64,000 nt of DNA from Mesorhizobium sp. (GTDB lineage: Bacteria > Pseudomonadota > Alphaproteobacteria > Rhizobiales > Rhizobiaceae), in NCBI GenBank assembly GCA_004020315.1, contig SAQG01000021.1, forward strand, positions 1 through 64,000. The letters run 5' to 3'. Below, piece after piece: positions 42,201 to 50,351 of the stretch; position 1 is the first letter of the stretch; the number at the start of each line of letters is the position of its first letter. Below the pieces are notes generated by a model. That model saw only the letters and a program-made list of their open reading frames with translations, ran no database searches and was not told the DNA's origin. The translations under genes and the position numbers were made by a program.

Positions 42201-44564
42201 ATGCGCACCCTGGATATCAAGCTCTTTCGTGATCTGGTGCGGCTCTGGGCTCAGGCGCTTGCGATCGCTCTCGTCATTGCCGGCGGAGTGTCCACAGTGG
42301 TTCTTGCTGTCGGCTCCTTGCGGTCGCTGGAGGAAACCCGAATTGCTTATTACGAGAGGCACCAATTCGCCGATGTCTTTGCGTTGGTCAGGCGTGCGCC
42401 GAAGACGCTGCTCACTCAAATTGCAGAAATCCCCGGAGTTGCTGCCGTGCAAGGGCGAATTGCCAAATTGGCCCTGCTCGATATTCCTCAGTTTAGCGAG
42501 CCTGCAACGGGACTATTCATTTCGTTGCCTGAGGACCGTCAGCCCGCGCTTAATCGGCTGTACATACGGTTAGGCCGGATGCCCGAACCTGGGCGAGGCG
42601 ATGAAGTTGTCGTCACCGAGGGCTTTGCCAAAGCACATGCATTCAGGCCGGGGTCTCACTTCGCTGCCATTCTCAACGGCCGCAAGCGCGACCTCGTCGT
42701 CGTGGGTATCGCGCTCTCGCCGGAATTTATCTACGCCATAGGGCCGGGCGACCGCATGCCGGACGAGCGTCGCTTTGCCATCGTCTGGATGTCTGAAAAG
42801 GCTCTCGCCAGCGTCTACAACCTGGACGGCGCATTCTCCTCGGTCATTCTCAGCCTAATGCGGGACGCCTCGGAAGGCGAGGTCATCACGCGCCTCGACG
42901 CGTTGCTCGATCGCTACGGTGGACAAGCAGCATATGGGCGCGAGGATCAGACCTCACACGCCTTTCTGGAACACGGGCTCGACATGCTCAGGAATATGAG
43001 CCGCACGCTGCCGCCGATCTTTCTTTTGGTGGCCGCATTCCTGATCAACGTGACGCTTAGCCGGATCGTCGCGCTCGAACGCGAACAAATCGGTCTGCTG
43101 AAGGCGCTTGGCTATCGGAACGCCGCCGTCGCCTGGCATTACATCAAATTCATCGTTGTGATTGTCACGATCGGGGTCGTCATCGGCAGCGCGGCTGGAA
43201 CGTGGCTGGGCACTTTCGTAACAGAGATGTATGGCGACTTTTACCGGTTCCCATTCCGCGTTTTTGTTCAGAGCTCGGATGTCTACGTTGCGGCTGCGGC
43301 GCTCAGCCTTGGTGCTGCGATCGTCGGCGCGGTGCGTGCGTTGCGCGATATCGTGACGTTGCCGCCCGCAGTTGCGATGCAGCCGCCCGCTCCGCCTCGG
43401 TTCCGTCGTCTCCTGCCCGCGAACTTTGCTATCCGTAACGTCCTTTCACAACCGGCTGTGATGATGGTGCGCAACATCAGCGGCCATCCGATAAGGGCTA
43501 TGTTTACGATAGCGGGCATGTCGCTGGCGACGGGAATCCTGATCGCCTCGCTTTTCCTCAACGGCACGATGGAGGCGTTGATCGATGTGACTTATTTCCT
43601 GTCCGACCGACAGGATGCCACTGTGAGCTTTGTCGAACGGCGCCCGCTGAAAGCAGTCAATCAAATTGCGCGGCTGCCCGGTATTCTTGCGGCGGAGCCT
43701 TTTCGGGAGGTTCCCGTTCGCATACGGAATGGAAACATCGACCGTCGGATCATGATCAGCGGAAGACCGCGCGATGCCGACCTCAACAGGATCATCGACA
43801 CTGACCTGCATCCCGTCGTGCTGCCGGAAGCGGGCTTGGCACTTTCGAGTTGGCTCGTGCACATTCTCGGGACACAGGTCGGCGATTTCGTCGAAATTGA
43901 TTTGCTGGAAGGGCGGCGACGGACCGTCTCCCTTCCCGTGACCGCGTTGGTCGAGGATTATTTTGGCATTCAGGGAATGATGCATTTCGACGCCCTGGCG
44001 CGCTTGATGCGGGAGGCTCCGGCCGTCAACAGCGTAAGCGTAAGCCTCGATGCGAACGAGCGTGACCGATTTTACGACGCTATCAAGAGCATGCCGACGG
44101 TCAGCGGCGTGGCCCTGCAACGCGTATCACTTGCGAACTTCCGTGATGCATTGGCCGTGTTGGTGACCACGATGGCAAACATTTACATTGGGCTCGCGGC
44201 CGTTATCGCCTTCGGTGTCGTCTACAACAGCGCAAGAATCTCGCTTTCCGAACGCGCGCGCGAGTTGGCCAGCCTGCGTGTCCTCGGCTTCACCCGTGGA
44301 GAAGTGTTGCGAATTCTGCTCCTCGAGCTGGCCGTGTTGACGTTGCTTGCGCAGCCGCCGGGATGGGCCATCGGCTACGGCCTCGCCTGGACATTGCAAA
44401 CAAAAATGGCCGGCGAGCTGATGCGGACTCGGTTGGTCGTGGAACATTCTACCTATGTACTTGCCAGCGCGATGGTGATTGCCGCGGCACTGTTCTCCGC
44501 GCTCGTCGTACGCCGGCGGATCAACCAGCTCGACCTTGTCACCGTTCTCAAGACGCGAGATTGA
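42201..44564 (+). CDS. FtsX-like ABC permease, cassette 1
   Basis: A 787-residue inner-membrane protein with an N-terminal helix (~15-38), a large periplasmic domain, a membrane block (~265-400), a second periplasmic domain and a final three-helix FtsX block (SARISLSERARELASLRVLG at ~675-694). This duplicated layout fits permeases of the FtsX/MacB superfamily. It probably exports or extracts a lipid or peptide from the membrane. Between the ATPase and the adaptor (44568), with only 3-4 nt gaps. Confidence 0.9.
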   Translation: MRTLDIKLFRDLVRLWAQALAIALVIAGGVSTVVLAVGSLRSLEETRIAYYERHQFADVFALVRRAPKTLLTQIAEIPGVAAVQGRIAKLALLDIPQFSEPATGLFISLPEDRQPALNRLYIRLGRMPEPGRGDEVVVTEGFAKAHAFRPGSHFAAILNGRKRDLVVVGIALSPEFIYAIGPGDRMPDERRFAIVWMSEKALASVYNLDGAFSSVILSLMRDASEGEVITRLDALLDRYGGQAAYGREDQTSHAFLEHGLDMLRNMSRTLPPIFLLVAAFLINVTLSRIVALEREQIGLLKALGYRNAAVAWHYIKFIVVIVTIGVVIGSAAGTWLGTFVTEMYGDFYRFPFRVFVQSSDVYVAAAALSLGAAIVGAVRALRDIVTLPPAVAMQPPAPPRFRRLLPANFAIRNVLSQPAVMMVRNISGHPIRAMFTIAGMSLATGILIASLFLNGTMEALIDVTYFLSDRQDATVSFVERRPLKAVNQIARLPGILAAEPFREVPVRIRNGNIDRRIMISGRPRDADLNRIIDTDLHPVVLPEAGLALSSWLVHILGTQVGDFVEIDLLEGRRRTVSLPVTALVEDYFGIQGMMHFDALARLMREAPAVNSVSVSLDANERDRFYDAIKSMPTVSGVALQRVSLANFRDALAVLVTTMANIYIGLAAVIAFGVVYNSARISLSERARELASLRVLGFTRGEVLRILLLELAVLTLLAQPPGWAIGYGLAWTLQTKMAGELMRTRLVVEHSTYVLASAMVIAAALFSALVVRRRINQLDLVTVLKTRD

Positions 44565-44567
44565 ACC

Positions 44568-45785
44568 ATGCGCACGATCTGGATGAAGCGAACCGTCGGG
44601 GCCACGGCCTTGGGTGTCTTGGCAGCCGCTGCGGTCTGGTTCGCATGGCCACGGCCGATCGCAGTGGATCTGGCGACGGTGACGGAAGGGTCCATGGAGG
44701 TCACGATCGACGACGAGGCCAAGACGCGCGTCCGCCATGTCTATACGGTGTCCGCGCCAATCGCTGGAAAAGTCCTGCGAATCTCCCCGCCTCGCCATGT
44801 CGGGGATCAGGTTGCCGTGGACGAGACGGTGGCGGTTATGCAGCCGACGGTGCCGAGCTTCCACGACGCCCGCACGCACGAAGAGCTACAGGCGGCGCTG
44901 GCGGCAACCGAAGCGGCAATGACGCTTTCGGAAGCCGAAGTTCGCCGGATCGAGGCGGCGCTCAAATTTTCGCGCACGGAGCTTCAGCGGGCGGAGGCCC
45001 TCGCCCGCACCGAGGCGATCTCGGTCAAGGTTTTGGACAAGGCAAGATTCGACGTCGAAACCAATGAAGCTGCGTTGGCAAGCGCCAAGGCGCAGGTCGA
45101 GGTACGGCGCAACGAGCGCTCAAGCGTTGCGGCCCGACTCAGCGAACCGTCGGACGCCATCCCGCAATCGAATCCCGCCTGCTGCATCCAGCTACGCGCC
45201 CCAATGAACGGCAGCATCCTGAAGATCGTTCAGGAGAGCGAAGGAGTGGTGCAAGCAGGTGCCCCGTTGATCGAGATCGGCGATCCGCGCGACCTCGAGA
45301 TCGTCGCCGAGCTTCTGTCGACCGACGCTGTCCAGATCAAGGCCGGCGCACCTGTCCGGATCGATGGCTGGGGCGGATCACCCATCCGTGGCCAGGTGAC
45401 ACGGGTGGACCCGGCGGGGTTCGTCAAGGTCTCCGCACTCGGTATCGAGGAACAAAGGGTCCGCACGATCATCGATTTCGCCGATCCTCCCGAAGCATGG
45501 CCGTCGCTCGGTCATGACTATCGGGTGATCGTGCATGTCACGATCTGGAATGCGGAAGACGTGCTGACGGTGCCGGTGGCGGCCCTGTTTCGAAAGGGGG
45601 AGGACTGGGCTGTCTTCGCGGTCAAGGATGGGCGTGCGGTCACAACGATCGTCAAGCTCGGGCAGCGCAACGACCGGACGGCAGAGATTCTGTCAGGCCT
45701 TGCCGCAGGCGATCGCGTGGTGCTGCACCCGAGCGACAGGGTCACGGACGGCGTGACCGTCGCAGAGCGCGGTGGAATAGGCTGA
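44568..45785 (+). CDS. HlyD-type periplasmic adaptor, cassette 1
   Basis: A 405-residue membrane-fusion protein: one N-terminal membrane anchor (~8-27), a lipoyl-like half (VSAPIAGKVLRI), a helical hairpin (~100-175, Ala/Glu-rich), the second lipoyl half (LRAPMNGSILKI) and a beta-barrel domain. Such adaptors link ABC permeases to outer-membrane channels; no channel gene is nearby. Three nt after the permease; completes a tripartite export operon. Confidence 0.92.
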   Translation: MRTIWMKRTVGATALGVLAAAAVWFAWPRPIAVDLATVTEGSMEVTIDDEAKTRVRHVYTVSAPIAGKVLRISPPRHVGDQVAVDETVAVMQPTVPSFHDARTHEELQAALAATEAAMTLSEAEVRRIEAALKFSRTELQRAEALARTEAISVKVLDKARFDVETNEAALASAKAQVEVRRNERSSVAARLSEPSDAIPQSNPACCIQLRAPMNGSILKIVQESEGVVQAGAPLIEIGDPRDLEIVAELLSTDAVQIKAGAPVRIDGWGGSPIRGQVTRVDPAGFVKVSALGIEEQRVRTIIDFADPPEAWPSLGHDYRVIVHVTIWNAEDVLTVPVAALFRKGEDWAVFAVKDGRAVTTIVKLGQRNDRTAEILSGLAAGDRVVLHPSDRVTDGVTVAERGGIG

Positions 45786-46250
45786 AACGCCCTTTTTCGC
45801 CGGCAGCTCAGCCGCTTTCCATCGAAGGGCTTTCAAGGTGGTAGGCGCGTAAACTCGCGCTCCCTAGTCCGGAACTGTTACTTGCGCTGGTCGGAAAAAC
45901 AGTAACGCCAGCCTGTGGCGATCTGTCAGGCACGACCAAGAAAAAGCGGGGAACTGAGTTGGATTGCTGTTCAACGGGAACTGTCTCGGGCGCAATCCCG
46001 AAAGACCATTCAAAAGACAAATTGGAACCGCGCCTAGGCTACGAAACGGCTAATCCTGGAGTCATATCAATCTTTTAGCTTATTGATTGCGTGGCTCGAT
46101 AATGCAGCACAGGTCGCCAGAAGGATACGCAAGCGGCGACGAAGGCGAGCGCTGGCATGATGCGCTGTCCCTCCTCCTGCGGCTGTTCCTTCGATCGGCG
46201 ACAGCAACGAAACGACCTGTGAGGCGGCACTGCCCCAGGCGGATGTTGTA
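45786..46250. other. Intergenic stretch, nothing recognised
   Basis: Open frames here have no family match, start signal or codon character that I can support. No operator-like box is seen. Confidence 0.5.
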
Positions 46251-47225
46251 TCACTGTCTTGGGCTGTCGGATGACGGGGTCAGGCCGGCGCCAGCTAGGA
46301 AAGTGCGAACTGCCATGCGAACATCCTGCTGCTGCCCAACAAGAAGATGTCCGCCAGTGTCATAGACGACCAGTTTGGCACGCGGGATCTTGGCTGCGGC
46401 GAACTCAGCTGCCGGTAGCGTGTTAAACAGGTCGTCGCGCGCAGAAATAATGATCGTCGGCGCCGTAATTACTTCCAACGGCAGAACATGTAACGCGGGG
46501 GCGCTATCGATGTTGATTCCGGGGAAGCGCAGCGACAACGGCTCAACACTCTTGACGATACTCATGACGCGGTTCCGCTCGGCCCGAGGCGCAGCCGCAA
46601 CCAGTGCGGGCCGAACCCCGAGGAAGCGAACGAGCACTGACGGCGCGATCTTCTCGGTGGCCCACCATGCGAAGTCGCCGCCGGCATTGACGACCCTGAA
46701 TACGAACTTGTTGCCACGGCTCGCTTCAATCGAGACCGGACTGGTGGGCGAATAAAGGCCTGGAACGATCAGAATGAGAGCGGTGACCTTGTCCGGGTGC
46801 CGGAGCGTCAGCTCGACCGCAGAACGCGCCCCTGCCGAAACGCCGACGACCACCGCTTTGGGAACGTCCAGTTTGGACAGCAACGCCGCGTGCGCATCGG
46901 CCTGCGCGGCTGGAGAGGTATCCTGCGGAACGGGCGTGCGCAGATAGCCGAAGCGCGACGGCGCGATGACCCGAAAGCCCTTACCCACAAGATCGGCTGC
47001 ATTGGCAAGGCCTTGGTCAAAGCCGCCACCGGCACCATGGATCGATAAGAGCGGAATACCCGCACCACTGTCGGCATATTCGACGGGGCCCATGTCGAGG
47101 TTGGCGACCACACCGCCTCGGCTGACGGCGTCGCGCATGCGGCCAAGCTCATTTTTGTAAAGCAAGAAAACCACACCGGCCGTAGCGATGAACATGGCCA
47201 GCAGGAAACCGCCAATTCGTCTCAT
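46251..47225 (-). CDS. Membrane-anchored alpha/beta hydrolase
   Basis: A 324-residue protein with an N-terminal hydrophobic anchor (~5-23) and an alpha/beta-hydrolase domain. The oxyanion region is SIHGAGGGFDQ, the nucleophile S130 lies in VGVSAGARS, and the catalytic histidine is probably in DTGGHLLVG (~296). It probably hydrolyses an ester or lipid outside the inner membrane; the substrate is unknown. The box at 47283 predicts a 23-nt leader to ATG 47225. Confidence 0.88.
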   Translation of the reverse strand: MRRIGGFLLAMFIATAGVVFLLYKNELGRMRDAVSRGGVVANLDMGPVEYADSGAGIPLLSIHGAGGGFDQGLANAADLVGKGFRVIAPSRFGYLRTPVPQDTSPAAQADAHAALLSKLDVPKAVVVGVSAGARSAVELTLRHPDKVTALILIVPGLYSPTSPVSIEASRGNKFVFRVVNAGGDFAWWATEKIAPSVLVRFLGVRPALVAAAPRAERNRVMSIVKSVEPLSLRFPGINIDSAPALHVLPLEVITAPTIIISARDDLFNTLPAAEFAAAKIPRAKLVVYDTGGHLLVGQQQDVRMAVRTFLAGAGLTPSSDSPRQ

Positions 47226-47282
47226 TGGAAAAGCTCCACAAAGAGGACGGGCGAATATTGGCCTGTATCACTTGGAGACAGG

Positions 47283-47296
47283 TTGATTTACCTCAA
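47283..47296 (-). promoter_or_regulatory. FNR/FixK-like box for the alpha/beta hydrolase
   Basis: TTGATTTACCTCAA on plus, TTGAGGTAAATCAA on minus. Toward minus it predicts transcription near 47248, 23 nt before ATG 47225. Confidence 0.65.
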
Positions 47297-47686
47297 TTTC
47301 CCTGAGTGACAGCATTGGTCGGTGTATTTGGATGCTGTCAATTGTGAGAGGCGGAAGCCGATCCGGTGTCCCTACTCTCCCGGGATTATGCATGGTACAT
47401 CCCGTTCAGTTTTGCTGCCAGACGGCCTGAATATCCAGGGCCTTGTGCAGTATCGAGCCAGAAGCCGCTAGCATTTCTCAAACGGAGGTGGCCAAACTCG
47501 AATGGTCATGCCTCAGAGTCCCAGTGTGACATGAAATGCAATCAGCCCTCTTTAATTTTCAGGGTCTATGTCACGCCCGCGCTTGCTGCTCGAAAGAGTC
47601 CCCCTGCCCTATGCCTGCCTGGCAAACGTCCGCCCGGAGCGCGAGCCCTTGGGGCAAATGTCGCGCTGAGAGCTGCGGGTCCTAGG
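47297..47686. other. Intergenic stretch, nothing recognised
   Basis: No gene, box or repeat is supported here. Confidence 0.45.
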
Positions 47687-47856
47687 CTACGGCCGCGCGC
47701 CAACGACATAGTTCTTGCTGTACGCTTTGGCGCATTTCGGACACGTCGGGTAGAAGAAATAAACATCACCCGGTTCTGTTTTCCGATCACGCGCAATCTG
47801 TCGCATTTCCTCATGCCACTGCGTTGCCTGGCTATACGGGCCTTCGAACGGTATCA
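47687..47856 (-). pseudogene. C-terminal fragment of the CPxC-tail protein
   Basis: Minus-strand codons give PFEGPYSQATQWHEEMRQIA, YFFYPTCPKCAKAYSKNYVV, closely matching the C-terminus of the frameshifted gene at 30498-30994. The N-terminal two thirds are absent. Confidence 0.8.
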
Positions 47857-47994
47857 CGGCTCGCACTGAAGTGCTGAAGGCCGATGACGAGAGCGACAAG
47901 CTGACAGTGCCGATCGCGTCGCTTGGGCTGCCGTGAAGCGCCTTTATCGCAAGGAAGGCAGAGACTGGGTGCCGCTGTAAGCAGCGGGGGGATT

Positions 47995-48008
47995 TTGATC
48001 GAAATCAA
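47995..48008 (+). promoter_or_regulatory. FNR/FixK box for small gene 48071
   Basis: TTGATCGAAATCAA, perfect half-sites. It predicts transcription near 48043, 28 nt before ATG 48071. Confidence 0.8.
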
Positions 48009-48070
48009 ACCCATCCCTGCCGTGTTCATTCATATGATTTGAAATCAGGCGCTTAAATAATGCGGATTCA

Positions 48071-48283
48071 ATGACGGACACGGTCTCGAGGCTTCTCAAT
48101 GCGTGCAACGCTGAAAAGAACAAGGGAGCGGATTTTCCAACGATCTGGAAAAACATCCTGAAGGGGCACCTTTACGTCGCGGGACCGCCGATCCAGGACA
48201 GCTGCGATGACGGTCCCATATTGAAAATTCCCCTGGTTACCGGCCAGTTTCTCCTCTTCGGCTCGAACTTCTCTCTCCTCTAG
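48071..48283 (+). CDS. Small orphan protein
   Basis: A 70-residue soluble protein (starts MTDTVSRLLNACNAEK, ends FLLFGSNFSLL) without a recognised domain. Its composition is protein-like, with an amphipathic N-terminus and a beta-rich end, and the perfect FNR box at the standard distance supports expression. No good Shine-Dalgarno is visible. It may be a DNA- or protein-binding accessory of the low-oxygen regulon; I cannot assign a function. Confidence 0.55.
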   Translation: MTDTVSRLLNACNAEKNKGADFPTIWKNILKGHLYVAGPPIQDSCDDGPILKIPLVTGQFLLFGSNFSLL

Positions 48284-48487
48284 CAGCAGCTTGCGTGTGT
48301 CGGGCGCAAGTGCGACATGTCACAAATGCCGCCGGGAGTGCCCTTGCCGATCTCGGCTAGCGTGCCGCCAGCATCCATCCACCCTGCTAAGCCCTCTCAG
48401 TGCCGGCCGATCCCACCCAAGGTCGCCGGTGTAAAAGGGCTCGCGACGATCGTCGAGATCAGCAGATCTTGGTCGATCTGGGGGGAC

Positions 48488-48892
48488 TCAAGCCGTCGTC
48501 AACATGTCCTCAATGGCCTTGGCGGAATGTTTAGCGAGATCCTTGGCTACCTCGCCCACCAGCTTTGCTCTCAGCGGAGCCTGGAAGTGCTTGCGCAGCT
48601 CGCCCAGCGTGCGCGGATCGGCGATCACCACGACGTGCTCGAATACTTCCGTCAGCGCCTCGCGATTGAGATAGGCGGCCACGGCTGCGGCCAAGTCGTC
48701 TTCCCGCAGACGAGAGTCGTCGGGATTAGCGGTGGAACTGCGATGTCTGCCGCCCGAACCAGTGTTCGCGAGGTGCAGCCGCGGCTCGGGCATTTCGACC
48801 AGATCGATCCTGGGTTCGTGACCTTTGTTGCGGAACAGGCGCAGCTTATCGCCGTCGGTCACGACGATGAGGGTATCGTTAGCCAGAATCAT
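48488..48892 (-). CDS. Host-attachment-family (baeRF-like) protein
   Basis: A 134-residue protein of the 'required for attachment to host cells' family, related to archaeal/bacterial eRF1-like domains. Visible are LIVVTDGDKLRLFRNKG at the N-terminus and VVVIADPRTLGELRKHF near 90. It is cytosolic in appearance (no signal). AAAGGAG precedes ATG 48892. It follows the triple-BON gene after 105 nt and is probably transcribed with it. Confidence 0.85.
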   Translation of the reverse strand: MILANDTLIVVTDGDKLRLFRNKGHEPRIDLVEMPEPRLHLANTGSGGRHRSSTANPDDSRLREDDLAAAVAAYLNREALTEVFEHVVVIADPRTLGELRKHFQAPLRAKLVGEVAKDLAKHSAKAIEDMLTTA

Positions 48893-48997
48893 ATTGTTTC
48901 TCCTTTGACATCGCTGGACCGAGATCCAACGCACTCTCGGGCCATCGTGGCGGCGCGGCGGCCACCAAGAAGTCGCCGCGTCCAACTCGTGTGCCCA

Positions 48998-49645
48998 TCA
49001 GATTATGGAAATACGATCGTCCACAGTTCGGACACCCGGCGACGACCAGGCGGCACGTTCCGCTGCCTGGCGCTCGGACCATGCCCGGACCTTGCCCTCA
49101 AGGGTCACCTTGCCATCCAGTACGTTGACGCGGATCGCCTGTGCTTCGGTTTCCGCGTCGCGCTTCAGCGCATTCTCGATGCGCTTCTTGATATCGGGCA
49201 CTGACGCTCGTGGCGTGATTTCGATCTGGTTGGCAACGCCGACAACACCCGCCAAGCCGCGGACGGCCTCGGCCGCTGCGTTCTTCTGATACTGCCATTC
49301 AAGTTTCCCGGTCAGCGTTATCCACCCGTCGTGTACCTTGACCTGAACTTTGTCCCTCGGGATGGAGACATTCCAGGTGACCGCATTGACCGCACGCTTG
49401 GCGATCTCGTCGTCCGCGGTTCCCTTCTGTCCAATCAGCCGGACTTCGATTTCCTCGGCGATGCCCTTCACGCCCTTGACCCGCTTGACCACATTTTCGG
49501 CGGTGGTCTTTTCCCAATAGGAAGAAACATGCCCGGTCAGGGTGACGATGCCGTCTTCCACAGCGACGCCGATGTGGGCAGCGTCGATGCTCGGCTCGAA
49601 TTCCAACTCATCGAGAATGTTCTGACGCAATGTTATATCCGTCAT
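48998..49645 (-). CDS. Triple BON-domain protein
   Basis: A 215-residue paralogue of 11801-12448 with three BON domains (about 4-73, 81-149, 152-214) and the same start pattern (MTDITLRQN). No signal peptide. CAGGAG precedes ATG 49645. The box at 49722 predicts a 42-nt leader, nearly the same as in the paralogue (44 nt). Confidence 0.9.
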   Translation of the reverse strand: MTDITLRQNILDELEFEPSIDAAHIGVAVEDGIVTLTGHVSSYWEKTTAENVVKRVKGVKGIAEEIEVRLIGQKGTADDEIAKRAVNAVTWNVSIPRDKVQVKVHDGWITLTGKLEWQYQKNAAAEAVRGLAGVVGVANQIEITPRASVPDIKKRIENALKRDAETEAQAIRVNVLDGKVTLEGKVRAWSERQAAERAAWSSPGVRTVDDRISII

Positions 49646-49721
49646 GGTCTGTCTCCTGTTTGTTGAGGCGGACTTTCTCGCCCGCAGCGAAGACAAAAAG
49701 CATCCTTTGCGCCCTTGCTCA

Positions 49722-49735
49722 TTGATCCGGCTCAA
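49722..49735 (-). promoter_or_regulatory. FNR/FixK-like box for the second triple-BON gene
   Basis: TTGATCCGGCTCAA (same 17-mer with TGC as at 34381 and 59721). Toward minus it predicts transcription near 49687, 42 nt before ATG 49645. Confidence 0.68.
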
Positions 49736-49780
49736 TGCCCGGGTCAGATAGTCAGCTGGTTGGACCATTGGTCGCGATCG

Positions 49781-50299
49781 TCATGAGGCGGCGGACGTGC
49801 CCACAAGCCAATGGTGTCGCATGCTGTCCAGAGTCTCCGCGATATCGTCGGCCTCGATCTTAACGAGATCGGTGTGACCAAAACCCAGGGAATAGTCGAG
49901 CACAGAGATGATCGTGGGCCGTACTCTGAAGAGCTTCACGGGTGCGGCCTGGCTGGGCTGGATAGCCGAAATCTGCGGAAAGCGCTGCACCATCATGCGT
50001 CCAATTTCTGTGAGTTCGGAAGGCAAGACGACCTCCGTCGCAGTCGCTGCCATCGACAACCCCTTGATCTCCAGCCAGTTCTCATAGGGTGCGGTCATGG
50101 CGACCGAAACGCGCGGGTCGCGAGAGATATTCATTGCCTTCTGCGAGCCGGCTCCGCAGCCGAAATAGAGCACCAGACCTTCATGGACGAACGAGACCAC
50201 CGTCGCCTGTGGCGAGCCGTCGGAGCGGGTCGTTGCAATCGTCATGTCCATGCAACGGGCCAGGATGTCGATCATCATCTGCTGAAGCTTGTGTTTCAT
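49781..50299 (-). CDS. PPOX-fold flavin-binding protein
   Basis: A 172-residue split-barrel protein: DMTIATTRSDGSPQATVVSF, LVLYFGCGAGSQKAMNISRD and PRVSVAMTAPYENW are typical FMN-binding segments of the pyridoxamine-phosphate-oxidase superfamily. Substrate unknown. GGAGGAG lies before ATG 50299. It starts 52 nt after ftsH and is probably in that operon. Confidence 0.87.
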   Translation of the reverse strand: MKHKLQQMMIDILARCMDMTIATTRSDGSPQATVVSFVHEGLVLYFGCGAGSQKAMNISRDPRVSVAMTAPYENWLEIKGLSMAATATEVVLPSELTEIGRMMVQRFPQISAIQPSQAAPVKLFRVRPTIISVLDYSLGFGHTDLVKIEADDIAETLDSMRHHWLVGTSAAS

Positions 50300-50351
50300 G
50301 ACACTCTCCTCCTTTGTTCAAGGGCGGCCGGCACCTCGGGGCACTTCGCCT

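Noticed and set aside
45808..46020. 70-codon minus-strand frame that might be a transposase tail
   Set aside because: No DDE or other transposase motif and no inverted repeats were found.
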